This document shows positions 53,833-63,500 of a DNA stretch of 64,000 nucleotides, piece by piece. How positions within the stretch are numbered: position 1 is the stretch's first letter; the number at the start of each line of letters is the position of its first letter. The notes under the pieces are model-generated. The model was not told the origin of the DNA. It did no database searches and saw only the letters and a program-made list of their open reading frames with translations. The stretch comes from GCA-002700125 sp964434385 (GTDB lineage: Bacteria; Chloroflexota; Dehalococcoidia; Lucifugimonadales; Lucifugimonadaceae): contig CAYSUW010000002.1 of the NCBI GenBank assembly GCA_964434385.1, positions 101,014 to 165,013 of the forward strand, in the 5' to 3' direction. A program made the translations under genes and the position numbers.

Positions 53833-55665
53833 ATGAACACAAAAAGCCCTCAATTAATATCTTCACGAATTGAAAATGTACCCAAAAAACCTGGTGTTTA
53901 TATTCTCAAATCTAAACAAAAAATCATTTATATTGGAAAATCAACTAGATTAAGAGATCGTTTAAAAACTTACTTTCTCCAAAAAAAATTTAAACACCAA
54001 AAAGAAAAAAACTTAAATAAATATATTGATGACTTCGAATATTTAGTCACAGAAACAGAACAAGAAGCTCTTTTACTTGAAAATACTTTAATCAAAGAAT
54101 ATAAACCCATGTTTAATATTAGATTGAAAGATGACAAGTCTTATCCTTACATTAAAATTAATACTCAAGAAAATTTCCCAAAAGTTTATTTAACAAGAAA
54201 CATTGTTAGAGATGGATCAAGATACTTTGGACCATACGCTAATGTGAATTCAGTCAGGAAAACTTTAAATATTATTAATAAGTTATTTCCATACAGAAGC
54301 TGTACTAAAGAAATCACAGGAAAAGATCCTCGTCCTTGTCTTGAATTTTACATTAAAAGATGTATAGCTCCATGTAGTGGTGAAAGTAATAAGGAAGAAT
54401 ATCAAAACATAATTCAACAAGTAATTAAATTTCTTGAAGGAGATTTTAATGAAGTAGTAAAAAACTTAAATGTATTAATGTGGAACTCATCAAATAATCT
54501 CGATTTTGAAAAAGCTACAATACTTAGAGAAAAAATTAATTCAATCAAGAATATATATCAAAAACAAAAAGTTGTTTCTGAAAAAAATCACAATACTGAC
54601 ATTATAACTTTAACTAATATTCAAACAGAAAATTGGATAGGAATATTCCATATAAGAAAAGGGAATTTAATAGGAAGAGATCATTTCCTTTTAGAAAAAA
54701 TTGATTCTTTAAACAACTCTACACCCGAGTTAATAAGTAGATTCATAGAACAATATTACCTTTATTCTCCATATATTCCCGATGAAATAATTACTTTGAA
54801 TCCGATAAATTCACACAAAAAGATTTCAAGGTGGTTATCTTCAAAAAATCAAAAAAAAGTAATAATTTCCAATCCTCAAAAAGGATCAAAAAAGAAATTA
54901 CTTGAGATGGCTTTATATAATGAAGAAGAATGGGCAAAACAACAAAAAATAAAAAATGAAGTAAAAAAAACATTTATTTCAATGGGTTTATCAGGATTAA
55001 AGGAATCATTTAATCTTCCTAAATTACCAAAGATAATTGAATGTTATGATATATCACATATTCAAGGATCAAATGTTGTAGGAAGTCTAGTAGTGTTCGA
55101 AAATGGTAAACCCAAAAAATCTTTGTATAGGAAGTTTAATATAAAATCTTTTCAAGGAAATGATGATTATGCAGCACTAAAAGAGGTCATAAAGAGAAGA
55201 ATAAAACATATAAATCAAGATAAGTTAAATCCATTAAAATACACTCCCGATTTAATATTAATTGATGGTGGAAAAGGTCAATTGAACTCAGTACAAGAAG
55301 AATTATTATACTCTGGATTTAATAAACTAAATATAGCTAGTATCGCAAAAAAAAATGAACTCATATTCTTACCAGGAATTTTCGAACCAATAAAATTAGA
55401 AGATAACTCTCCACAATTATTTTTAATTCAACAGATAAGAGATGAGGCACATAGATTCGCTGTAAATTTTCATAGAACAAAAAGATCTGATAAATCTCTA
55501 AAATCAGAATTAGATGATATAGAAGGATTAGGCCCAAAAAGGAAAAAAGCTTTAATAAATAGGTTTGGTTCTATTAATGCCATCAAAGAAGCAGACTTGA
55601 AATCTATTCAATTAACCCCTGGATTACCTAAACAGGTTGCTTTAAGGATAAAAGAATACTTTTAA
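53833..55665 (+). CDS. uvrC: Excinuclease ABC subunit C
   Basis: UvrC makes the two incisions in nucleotide excision repair. The 610 residues have the GIY-YIG domain at the start (KPGVYILKSKQKIIYIGKSTRLRDRL) and Cys-containing CTKEITGKDPRPCLEFYIKRC at about 157-177. The RNase H-like endonuclease domain reads IIECYDISHIQGSNVVGSLVVFENG (about 395-420). The C-terminal helix-hairpin-helix is LDDIEGLGPKRKKALINRFGSI. The length is standard. uvrA and uvrB are not in the window. Confidence 0.96.
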   Translation: MNTKSPQLISSRIENVPKKPGVYILKSKQKIIYIGKSTRLRDRLKTYFLQKKFKHQKEKNLNKYIDDFEYLVTETEQEALLLENTLIKEYKPMFNIRLKDDKSYPYIKINTQENFPKVYLTRNIVRDGSRYFGPYANVNSVRKTLNIINKLFPYRSCTKEITGKDPRPCLEFYIKRCIAPCSGESNKEEYQNIIQQVIKFLEGDFNEVVKNLNVLMWNSSNNLDFEKATILREKINSIKNIYQKQKVVSEKNHNTDIITLTNIQTENWIGIFHIRKGNLIGRDHFLLEKIDSLNNSTPELISRFIEQYYLYSPYIPDEIITLNPINSHKKISRWLSSKNQKKVIISNPQKGSKKKLLEMALYNEEEWAKQQKIKNEVKKTFISMGLSGLKESFNLPKLPKIIECYDISHIQGSNVVGSLVVFENGKPKKSLYRKFNIKSFQGNDDYAALKEVIKRRIKHINQDKLNPLKYTPDLILIDGGKGQLNSVQEELLYSGFNKLNIASIAKKNELIFLPGIFEPIKLEDNSPQLFLIQQIRDEAHRFAVNFHRTKRSDKSLKSELDDIEGLGPKRKKALINRFGSINAIKEADLKSIQLTPGLPKQVALRIKEYF

Positions 55666-55667
55666 TG

Positions 55668-56318
55668 CTAACCACTTTTATGTGCTCTTAATAGAGCAAT
55701 AATAGCCTCAATAGATTCATTAGTATCTGGCATCTTAACATTTACGTCTCTAAATATGATCTGTATATCATTTGAAGCAATATTTTGTTGGTCATTTTTT
55801 ACATCAGATAATAAAGATTGATTTTGATTGATATTGTCAGTATTAAAATAAGATTTATTTTCATTCAGAATATTAATAACTTCAGAAAATAAAGATTTCA
55901 AAAATTTGAAGGAAGAATCAATTTCTAAACGAGATACACCAGTAATTTGCTGAAGGTAGATATGGAAATTGGGATCACGAATATCAATTTCAGGAAAATT
56001 ATTAATAAAATCATTGAAAATATTAATGGATCTTATTATTTTAAGTTTTATAGAATGATTTTCATCAATATTTTGGGGATTTGAAACAATCAAACCATAT
56101 TCAGTAAGTGAAATATGAGTTCTACCATGGATTAGATTCCATTCCTTACAACCATTCACAACTTTAGAAAATTGCCCACCAGTTGGACTTAAATTAAGTT
56201 TAGAAGCTAATGTAGAGCGATTTACAGACCCTCCGAAGTCATATGCAATCACTTTTACAATTTCTATAGCTCTATTCAAATGAATTGATGGATATTTATA
56301 ACTTCCAATAGCATTCAT
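55668..56318 (-). CDS. Winged-helix-like protein, possible self-regulated transcription factor
   Basis: The 216 residues begin with YPSIHLNRAIEIVKVIAYDFGG and NRSTLASKLNLSPTGGQFSKVV, a helix-turn-helix pattern at about 25-60. HGRTHISLTEYGLIV follows as a wing-like strand. The rest is helical with no known domain. A good AGGAG site lies upstream of the ATG, inside a set of GCGTTTTGCT repeats that may be its operator. It ends 2 nt from uvrC convergently. I do not recognise a family with certainty; an archaeal-like wHTH regulator is a reasonable reading. Confidence 0.65.
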   Translation of the reverse strand: MNAIGSYKYPSIHLNRAIEIVKVIAYDFGGSVNRSTLASKLNLSPTGGQFSKVVNGCKEWNLIHGRTHISLTEYGLIVSNPQNIDENHSIKLKIIRSINIFNDFINNFPEIDIRDPNFHIYLQQITGVSRLEIDSSFKFLKSLFSEVINILNENKSYFNTDNINQNQSLLSDVKNDQQNIASNDIQIIFRDVNVKMPDTNESIEAIIALLRAHKSG

Positions 56319-56721
56319 AGCGTTTTGCTCCTATAATAGCGTTTAATACGGCGTTTTGCTGATACATGTGCCGTAACTGCTGTTATTATATAGGTTTTTT
56401 ATTTATATACAATATATTTCTGAAGGTTAATTTGCGTAATACTTATAATTTTGTATTGATTTTTGAATAATTCAAATTATTTTAATATATATATCTTGAT
56501 AGAAAATATGAATAATATTCAATATATTTTGCATCAAAATTACTCCGAATTCTAAAAATAATATGAAATATATAAAATTATTGTACAGCGTTTTTTATGT
56601 ATAAATTAGTATGTTATTCAGCGTTATATTTGAACTTAATTTCAACTGAATATATATAACTTGAATATTGAAAATAAAAATTAATTTTTATAGAGTTTGA
56701 AAGAAACAAGTAAGGCTAATT
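56319..56721. other. Intergenic spacer with GCGTT-type repeats
   Basis: This 403-nt spacer has no gene. It is AT-rich except for a GC-containing repeat zone near 56320-56390. Copies of the motif are the exact GCGTTTTGCT at 56320-56329 and 56351-56360, and partial matches at 56339 (GCGTTTAA), 56588 (GCGTTTTTT) and 56621 (GCGTTATAT). It separates the wHTH gene (minus strand) from the aldolase gene (plus strand) and should hold both promoters. Confidence 0.6.
56320..56360 (-). promoter_or_regulatory. Exact direct repeats overlapping the wHTH gene start, candidate operator
   Basis: The 10-mer GCGTTTTGCT occurs exactly at 56320-56329 and 56351-56360, 31 bp apart (about three helical turns). A partial copy GCGTTTAA lies at 56339. 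On the minus strand the first copy sits between the AGGAG site and the ATG of the wHTH gene. This spacing suits cooperative binding on one face of the DNA. The proposed protein is the wHTH product itself, by inference only. Confidence 0.55.
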
Positions 56722-57486
56722 ATGTACTTCTCAAACAATGTAAAACAAATGTTAAAAAATGGAGAAACAGTTCTTGGAGCAAGTATGTTCTCTGCAGAAA
56801 CTAATATTGCTACTCAAATATATGATTGTAAACCTGACTGGGTTTGGATAGACCTTGAGCATACTCCTTGGTCATTCGATTCAATAATGCCAATCACAAT
56901 ATTAGCTCATAAGAAAAATGTTTGCCCTATTATAAGAGTAGGATGGAATGATCCATCTCTTATTAAAAATGCTTTTGATATAGGTGCTGGTGGAGTGATG
57001 ATCCCACAAATAGATTCAGCAGAAGAAGCTGAAGCTGCAGTAAAGTATTCAAGATATTCTCCTCTAGGTGAACGTGGTGTCGGACCCTGGTTTGCTACTC
57101 AACTAGGTTTACAATTAGATGAAATACTCAAAAATTCTAATAATGAAAATCTCCTAATTCTTCAAATGGAAAGCCAAAAAGCTTTAAATAACTTAGATGA
57201 AATACTTGAAGTAGATGGATATGATGTAATACTTGTAGGTCCACTTGACCTATCAGTGTCACTAGGTATACCAGGAGAAATACATCATCCAAAAATTGAA
57301 GAAATAATGAAGGAAGTATGTGAAAAAGCTCTTAAAAAAGGTAAATTCGTTGGAACTACATTTGCTGATTATAAATACTGTGAAAAATGGATAAAAGAAA
57401 ACTATAAATTCATGAATGTAAGCAATGGTTTAGAGTTAGGGTTAAATAAACTTAAATCAGTATTCAATCAACTTAGAACAATATAA
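56722..57486 (+). CDS. HpcH/HpaI-type aldolase
   Basis: The 254 residues match the HpcH/HpaI aldolase/citrate lyase fold. GASMFSAETNIATQIYDCKPDWVWIDLEHTPWSFDSI carries the metal-binding acidic residues. VRVGWNDPSLIKNAFDIGAGGVMIPQ-type segments and RGVGPWFATQ follow, and VGPLDLSVSLGIPGEIHHP completes the signature. The family cleaves 2-keto-4-hydroxy acids such as 2,4-dihydroxyhept-2-ene-1,7-dioate, but the exact substrate is not clear. It is monocistronic here and ends 5 nt from the convergent dnaN gene. Confidence 0.9.
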   Translation: MYFSNNVKQMLKNGETVLGASMFSAETNIATQIYDCKPDWVWIDLEHTPWSFDSIMPITILAHKKNVCPIIRVGWNDPSLIKNAFDIGAGGVMIPQIDSAEEAEAAVKYSRYSPLGERGVGPWFATQLGLQLDEILKNSNNENLLILQMESQKALNNLDEILEVDGYDVILVGPLDLSVSLGIPGEIHHPKIEEIMKEVCEKALKKGKFVGTTFADYKYCEKWIKENYKFMNVSNGLELGLNKLKSVFNQLRTI

Positions 57487-57491
57487 ATTTA

Positions 57492-58637
57492 TTACCACTG
57501 AACAAACATAGGCATTACTACGTGAGTATAAGAATTATTATCATCTGAATTATCAGAATGCTCTTGAAAAACACCAGGGCTTGAAGGCGAAGAACATTCA
57601 AAGACTATGTCAGAACTCTTAATAACATTTAAAACATCTATCAAAAATTTACTATTGAAAGCAATTCGTGCTTCTTCTCCTTCTATTTTAGCCTGGATTT
57701 GATTCTCTAAATCACCTATTTCTTCTGCACTTGAAAAAATATTCACAACTCCTGAACCTGAAGGAACAAAAATTAGCTTAATAATCCCACTTCCATCTCT
57801 AGCAAAAATACTTGCTGCTCTGGCAGCTTGCAAAAATTCTTCTCTATTAATAATTGTTTGAGTAGTATGAGAATCAGGTATTAATTTAGAATAATCTGGA
57901 AATTGACCTTGTACTAACTGTGAAACAATCTGAATTGTATCGAAAGAAAATAGAACTTGATTAGAAGATTCAGTAATAGAAAATTTTATTTCTGATTCTA
58001 TCTCAGGAATAAGTCTTTGAAGTTCCTGCATTGTTCTAGCAGGAATAATCACATCACTGGGCAATACATTACCATTATTTTTAATTTTAACTTTATCTAC
58101 AGCTAACCTGAAACCATCAGCAGTTGCTAAAGTTATTTCTTCATCAGAAATATCCATTTTTACACCAGTTAAAACCGGCCGGGAATCTTCTGTAGCTGCA
58201 GCAACCACTACTCTTTCTAAAGACTTTTTCAAATCTAAGCCCAAGACTGTAAAAGTATTATCATCATCTACTACTGGAATTGGAGGAAATTCATCTGCTG
58301 CTGTCCCACTGATTCTTCCCTTAAATTTTCCGCAATTTATTTCAATACCATGATTATCTTCAGTAGCAGAGATATCAACTTGATCTCCAGAAGGTAGTGA
58401 ATTTATAAAATCAGTAAACATTCTTGCAGGTACAGTTAAAGAACCTTCACTTTCAGTCTTGCCTGGAACCCATGTGCTAATAGCAATTTCCAAGTTGGTA
58501 GCAGTAATTTTAATTTTAGAATCATCTACTTCTAATAAAATATTTTGAGTGATCGGTAAAGGAGCTCTAGTTGCTACTGCCCTACTTACTATAGCTAAAC
58601 CTTTACTTAAATTATCCTGTAAACATGAAAATTTCAT
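57492..58637 (-). CDS. dnaN: DNA polymerase III beta sliding clamp
   Basis: DnaN is the processivity ring of replication. The 381 residues form three repeated domains. KFSCLQDNLSKGLAIVSRAVATRAPLPITQNILLEV opens the first, and TVPARMFTDFINSLPSGDQVDI follows. VKMDISDEEITLATADGFRLA falls in the second, with the terminal FNSKFLIDVLNVIKSSDIVFEC and VVMPMFVQW. I chose the ATG at 58637, which has GGA upstream; an in-frame TTG at 58649 would add four residues. dnaA, recF and gyrB are not adjacent. Confidence 0.93.
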   Translation of the reverse strand: MKFSCLQDNLSKGLAIVSRAVATRAPLPITQNILLEVDDSKIKITATNLEIAISTWVPGKTESEGSLTVPARMFTDFINSLPSGDQVDISATEDNHGIEINCGKFKGRISGTAADEFPPIPVVDDDNTFTVLGLDLKKSLERVVVAAATEDSRPVLTGVKMDISDEEITLATADGFRLAVDKVKIKNNGNVLPSDVIIPARTMQELQRLIPEIESEIKFSITESSNQVLFSFDTIQIVSQLVQGQFPDYSKLIPDSHTTQTIINREEFLQAARAASIFARDGSGIIKLIFVPSGSGVVNIFSSAEEIGDLENQIQAKIEGEEARIAFNSKFLIDVLNVIKSSDIVFECSSPSSPGVFQEHSDNSDDNNSYTHVVMPMFVQW

Positions 58638-58758
58638 TTTTTGTTCCAAATGCTTAATAGTTTTTAATAAATAATATCAAAAAATTCTTATGACTTTAAG
58701 TTAATCTAAGTTAGAATTACTTTTATAATAATTTATTACTATATATAAGGAAAGAGCA

Positions 58759-59523
58759 ACGGAAAAGATAAGAAAAATATTAACAAATATTGAAGAAGGA
58801 AAAATTTCTATTGAAGAAGGTCTTAAAATTTTATCTCTTTCTAGCACTGAAGATTTGGGCTTTGCGGTATTAGATCATAATAGACATATGAGAAGAACAT
58901 TCCCTGAAGTAATATATGCAGAAGGAAAATCACCTGAACAAGTATTAAAAATAGCAGAATCAATAGATCAATTTTCAGAAATTGTTTTAATTACAAGAGC
59001 TTCAGAAAAACATACTTCTACACTACTAACAAAATTTCCTACAGCAAAATATAACGAAAAAGCTAAAATGATTTTGATAGATAGTAGGAAAAAGAAACAA
59101 AAATCCATAAATGGCTTACTTGTTGTGTCTGCTGGCACATCAGATATTCCTGTAGCAGAAGAAGTTGTATTTACAGCTGAGGCTATGGGATGCAAAACGG
59201 AAAAAATTTGTGATATAGGAGTTGCAGGGTTACAAAGAATTACAAATAATTTATCTAAGATTAGAAAAGCCAAATTTTTAGTTGTAGTAGCTGGAATGGA
59301 TGGCGCTTTACCAACAGTTATTTCAGGCTTAGTCTCAGTTCCAGTAATAGCAGTACCAACAAGTACAGGATATGGTAGTTCTTTTGAAGGTATTTCAGCA
59401 TTACTAACTATGATTAACAGTTGTTCTCCTGGAGTATCAGTAGTAAGTATTGATAATGGCTTTGGAGCGGGCTATACGGCAGCATTAACACTAAATAACA
59501 AGAAAAACTCTAATCACGTTTAG
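58759..59523 (+). CDS. larB: Nickel-pincer cofactor biosynthesis protein LarB, apparent ACG start
   Basis: LarB carboxylates and hydrolyses nicotinic acid adenine dinucleotide to start the nickel-pincer nucleotide cofactor. The body has LGFAVLDHNRHMRRTFPEV, LLVVSAGTSDIPVAEE, VVVAGMDGALPTVISGL, VPTSTGYGSSFEG, a conserved Cys at about residue 222 in MINSCSPGVSVVSID, and NGFGAG. The conserved N-terminal helix (TEKIRKILTNIEEGKISIEEGL) continues upstream of the first possible standard start, TTG at 58855. An ACG at 58759, with AAGGAAAG before it, gives a 254-residue protein of normal size. No ATG, GTG or TTG exists in frame between the stop codons upstream (around 58729) and 58855. larC and larE are not in the window. 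Confidence 0.8.
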   Translation, partial: TEKIRKILTNIEEGKISIEEGLKILSLSSTEDLGFAVLDHNRHMRRTFPEVIYAEGKSPEQVLKIAESIDQFSEIVLITRASEKHTSTLLTKFPTAKYNEKAKMILIDSRKKKQKSINGLLVVSAGTSDIPVAEEVVFTAEAMGCKTEKICDIGVAGLQRITNNLSKIRKAKFLVVVAGMDGALPTVISGLVSVPVIAVPTSTGYGSSFEGISALLTMINSCSPGVSVVSIDNGFGAGYTAALTLNNKKNSNHV

Positions 59524-59737
59524 TAGTAACACGAATTTCTTCATCAGGTTTTAACGCAACTCTAACCACTCTAATTTGTAGTTTAAGTAACCAATAACCT
59601 AATGTAGCCTTACTAAGGCCTAACTCATTAGCTGTATCAGTTAAACCATTAATATTAATTAGTCTTGGCAATAATTCTTCTAAAGGTTGCCTGAATTTCT
59701 TCTCAACTTGAAGCATTTTTTTTGATTTCTTAGCCAT
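59510..59737 (-). CDS. Small helix-turn-helix protein
   Basis: The 75 residues are basic. They contain NGLTDTANELGLSKATLGYWLLKLQIRV, a recognisable helix-turn-helix of the sigma-factor or MerR style (about 30-57), with no other domain. It may act as a DNA-binding regulator or as a small partner. The end overlaps larB by 14 nt in convergent orientation. I cannot name a target. Confidence 0.65.
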   Translation of the reverse strand: MAKKSKKMLQVEKKFRQPLEELLPRLININGLTDTANELGLSKATLGYWLLKLQIRVVRVALKPDEEIRVTTKRD

Positions 59738-60375
59738 AAAGAAAGAATTCTTATATTAAAAATTGTTTTTATATATTTAGTAGATACCAAATTACCAATT
59801 AATTATTACTAGGTCAATAGTTTTTTAGTATTTTTTTTATATTTTTTTTATATAAATACAAAATTATTACTGTTTTTGTTCATTTTTATACTTAATAACA
59901 AGAAATATTTTCATATATTTTTCAACATTAACTAAATAAAAAATATATTAATTAAGTACAATGTTCACTTTTTGTTTAATTTGAAATCTAAAAAAATCAA
60001 TTATTTGAAAAATTAAATAAATTCTCTAATAGCTCTCTTTTCTTGCAAACTATATATTTACCTACTTTTATTAATAATCGAGTTCTATGAGCTTCTATAT
60101 ACTTAACGGAATTTTTATAAAAAGTTATAAAAAATGAATGCTATGCCCTATTTAGACCGCTAACTCTGGATATTTAAAGAATAATAACTTAGGGGTTTGC
60201 CGACTCTAAAGGTTTTTTAATTCTTCCACAATGTCTATTACCACTCTCAAGGTTATATAGAGTCGGCAAAAAAATATTAAACCTTATAAGCCTTCTCTCA
60301 AATACTCAAGTGTCATAGAATAAATCAATGATGCTGAATTTCCATCTGCAAGATTATTTGTTTTAAAGTCCAGTA
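59738..60375. other. Largest intergenic stretch; no gene seen
   Basis: This 638-nt region has no supported coding gene. It is very AT-rich, with long T-tracts around 59820-59860, and contains one clear structural element, a 13-bp inverted repeat at 60196-60270. I looked for tmRNA, RNase P RNA and SRP RNA signatures on both strands by eye and saw none. The tRNA-Arg (TCT) gene follows at 60376. Confidence 0.7.
60196..60270. repeat. 13-bp perfect inverted repeat with 49-nt loop
   Basis: Arms TTTGCCGACTCTA (60196-60208) and TAGAGTCGGCAAA (60258-60270) are exact reverse complements. The sequence between them is AT-rich. There is no T-run after the stem on either strand in the right position for a simple terminator. 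It could be an unannotated structured RNA, a protein-binding site or a repeat end. The GC-rich arms stand out in the AT-rich spacer. Confidence 0.6.
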
Positions 60376-60451
60376 TGGCGTCCCTGAAGGGACTCGAACC
60401 CCCAACCTACGGCTTAGAAGGCCGTCGCTCTATCCATTGAGCTACAGGGAC
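60376..60451 (-). tRNA. tRNA-Arg (anticodon TCT)
   Basis: The minus strand folds as a 76-nt cloverleaf. The acceptor GTCCCTG pairs with CAGGGAC, followed by discriminator G and an encoded CCA. The anticodon stem ACGGC/GCCGT surrounds CTTCTAA with anticodon UCU, reading AGA. The T arm carries GGGGG TTCGAGT CCCTT. This is a second arginine tRNA beside the TCG one at 45423. Confidence 0.93.
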
Positions 60452-60521
60452 ATTAATAGTAGAACATTCGGATTCTATCATAAAATATTATATGTTCTAC
60501 ATGTAAATTTTGTTAAATAAA

Positions 60522-60549
60522 TTAAGAAAATTAAAAAAAGTTATATAAT
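60522..60549 (+). promoter_or_regulatory. Candidate sigma-70 promoter for the lipoprotein gene
   Basis: A consensus -10 TATAAT lies at 60544-60549, with a weak -35 TTAAGA at 60522-60527, a 16-nt spacer and about 36 nt to the ATG. The -35 is poor and the region is AT-rich, so the match could be chance. Confidence 0.35.
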
Positions 60550-60585
60550 CAAAATAATCAAAATAATTCTTCTAGAGGTAACAAA

Positions 60586-63500
60586 ATGAAATTTATACTA
60601 AAAAAACAATCTCTTTTTATCTCAATATTAATTTTTACTATTGTGATCGCATGTGGTGGAGACGCTGAATCTGCAATTCCAGTCCCAGATAAAATAGTAA
60701 AACAAGTAAAAAATAAAATAGAAAAAGTTCCTGAAAAATCTAAAGAACAAACCCAAAAAACTTCACCTCCCAAGGAAGAAGTAAAGAAAGAAACAGTTAA
60801 AAAAGCTGAAAAAGTAAAGAAGGTTCAAAAGAAAGAATTAGTAGTAATAGAAGACCTGTTAGAAGAAAAAGGAATTGAATCAATAGAACAACCTCCTCTT
60901 ACTTTAGCAATTTTAGAAGGAGCTGCAGAATTTAAAGTAAACCAAGACTCCGAATGGATTGCTGGTTTTGATGCACAACCTATAGAACAAGGTTGGAGTG
61001 TAAGAACTTTAAATGTTTCATCAGCGGTATTGAACTTTCCTGATGGAAGCATGGTACTCCTAGAGCCAAACACTGAAGTTAACATTGAACTTTTTCAGAT
61101 AATCAATGGAGGTCCTGAAGATGGAGGTGAAAGACATGCGCAAGTAAGACTTGTTGATGGAGATATAGATTTTGATGTTACTTCTGCCCCATCTCCTCCT
61201 AGCACTTGGGCATTCCTAACTGCTGATGGAGCTGTAACAATTCAAGGTACTGGCGGAAGTCTTGCTAGAACTATAGACATTGATCATGAAGGAGATCTGA
61301 AAGTAGATTATTCTGCAGATCTTCTAGAAGGAACTGCAACAATGATGAGAATGGGTCAAGATGAAGAGGATAAGCAAACTTTACAGGCTGTCGTTATTCA
61401 GCCAGGTGTAACATTCGAAGTGACAGAGACAAAAGATTTAGCAGATGTAGCAGATGATCCTATATTAGCAGCTGATATTGCTAAAGCAGTCGAATTGGAT
61501 TTACCAGTTCCTGAAGAATTTCAAGACGTTACACCTCCAGACGACCTCAAAGGACTTCAAAATGCTCTTCAAACTGCTGCTTTGGGTGGACCAGAAGTTG
61601 TTGAAGTGATAAAAGATACTGGAAGTGTGGCTGAAGCAGTCAAAGCTACCCAAGAACAATTTGCAGAAGGAGCAACTTTAGATATATCTGATCTTGTTGC
61701 GCCTCAAGGAGAAGATGAAGGACTTGAAGGATCTGGAACTGCAATAGATTTTCTAGAAAACGTAGAAGTGATAGCTCTCTCAAAGGAAGATACTGACCCT
61801 AATGCAATAGCAGATGCTGCAGAAGGATCAGACGAAGCACCTACTACAGCTCTTCCAGGAATTAATTTAATAGAAAATACTATTGAAATAGATGAAGTTA
61901 CAGGAGAAAGACCTGATTTGGATAGTGCAAGAGCAAAATTTGAGAAGAAATTTTTACCTCCTCAACCTGATCCACTGTTTGATGAGAATGGAAACCAAAT
62001 AGGAGTGAAAAAGCCTGATGAAGTAGTTTTCAATGAGGATGGAAAACCTATAGGAAAGAAAATCGGAGACATGGTAGCTACAGATGTTGAAGGGAATGAA
62101 GTATCAGGAGAAGTACCTGATGTATTCTATGTAGCCCCTGAAGGTAAGGACGAGTTGGTTGCAACTACATTTTTTAATGCTTTTGCACCCAAAGCACCTG
62201 TTGCAGGAGATGCAGGAGATGAGTCTAAAGCTGCTCTAAACTTAGTAACCTTTGACGAGAATGGGAAATTGGTACCATCTGTAATTGAATATGATTCCAG
62301 AGGAAGACCAAGAGGAACTATTCCTCTAAACCCAGATACCATGAAAGATTCTAAAGGAGAATCAACTGAGCCTCCTGAAATACCTGCTCTAGAGTACGAT
62401 GCATCAGGAGAAATTATGGAACAGCATGAAATGCCTTTCCTTGGTAAAGACAGCACGGGAAAAATGGTTGAATTTAGTATACCCCCTCCAATCGTATATG
62501 GTGAGGATGGTGAACCAATGGGAATGTCTGCAGGACACACCATTAGTTATGGTGATGAAGGTTTTTCTGGATTAGAAGCAGGTAAAATGATTGGAAAAGA
62601 ATATTTTGTTGAACATGCTAAGCATATTGAAGAAGAAGGATTTTTCGATCGTGAAGGCGACACTCCTAACTTAATAGATATGTTTGGAGATGCCCCTTTA
62701 ACTGGAGAAACAGATAAATTCTTTGTAGAACAAGATGTTGTCTTTGATTCGGAAGGTCATGCGAAAACACAACATGAATTTAGAATGAAAGAAGTATTTA
62801 GGGATGATTCAGGAGAAATTTCAGGGTTCAAACCTATTACAGAAGTACATTGTATGTCAGATGATTGCTGGCAAAAAGCATCTCAAGACGACTCAATGCT
62901 TGATAAGATTGAGGGGAAAATTCAAGTACTTACTATGGACGCAGATGGAAATAATGTTATAGCAGATATTCAAGGTAAAGCTTTATTTACTGAGGATGGA
63001 AAAATGGCAGGTTTCATTCCACCTCCAGTTATGATGTATGGAGAAGGTGGAGAAGGTGGAGAAGGAGAAATATCTTTTGCTCATGAAGGAGCACAAATTT
63101 TCCACGGGAAAAAAGATGGTCCTGGTGGACCTGGTGGTCCTAGCGGTCCTGGCGGGTTAGAAAATGATAGTTTTGGAGTGGATATTTCTGAAACAAATGA
63201 ATTCAAAGTTTTTGGAAGAGGAGGTTCTTCTCTTCATGAAGGTGGAGAAGATATTGTAATGAAATTTGATGACATGGGTCCTGCTGGCCCTGGTGGCCCT
63301 GGTGGTCCTGGTGGTCCTGAAGGAATTGGAAGTGCAACTATGTCGTTTGGAGGAGCTGGTGGAGGAGCAGATGATGCTATGGGATCATTATCAAAACCTG
63401 AAATGGGTGGAGTTTACCATGATGGTGAAGTAATGAGTAATAACGAATATGAATTTGAAACCGGTAAAAAAACTGGAGAATTCCAAGGTCCTCAAGAAGC

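Noticed and set aside
57492..58758. Replication origin next to dnaN
   Set aside because: I found no DnaA-box-like cluster, dnaA, recF or gyrB near dnaN; the intergenic gap is only about 120 nt.
60196..60270. Intrinsic terminator
   Set aside because: The stem is followed by A on the plus strand and by ACCCC on the minus strand, and the loop is 49 nt, so the required T-run is missing.
59738..60375. tmRNA, RNase P or SRP RNA gene
   Set aside because: The diagnostic conserved sequences, such as the RNase P core, the tmRNA tRNA-like end or the SRP GGAAGCAGC tetraloop region, were not seen on either strand.
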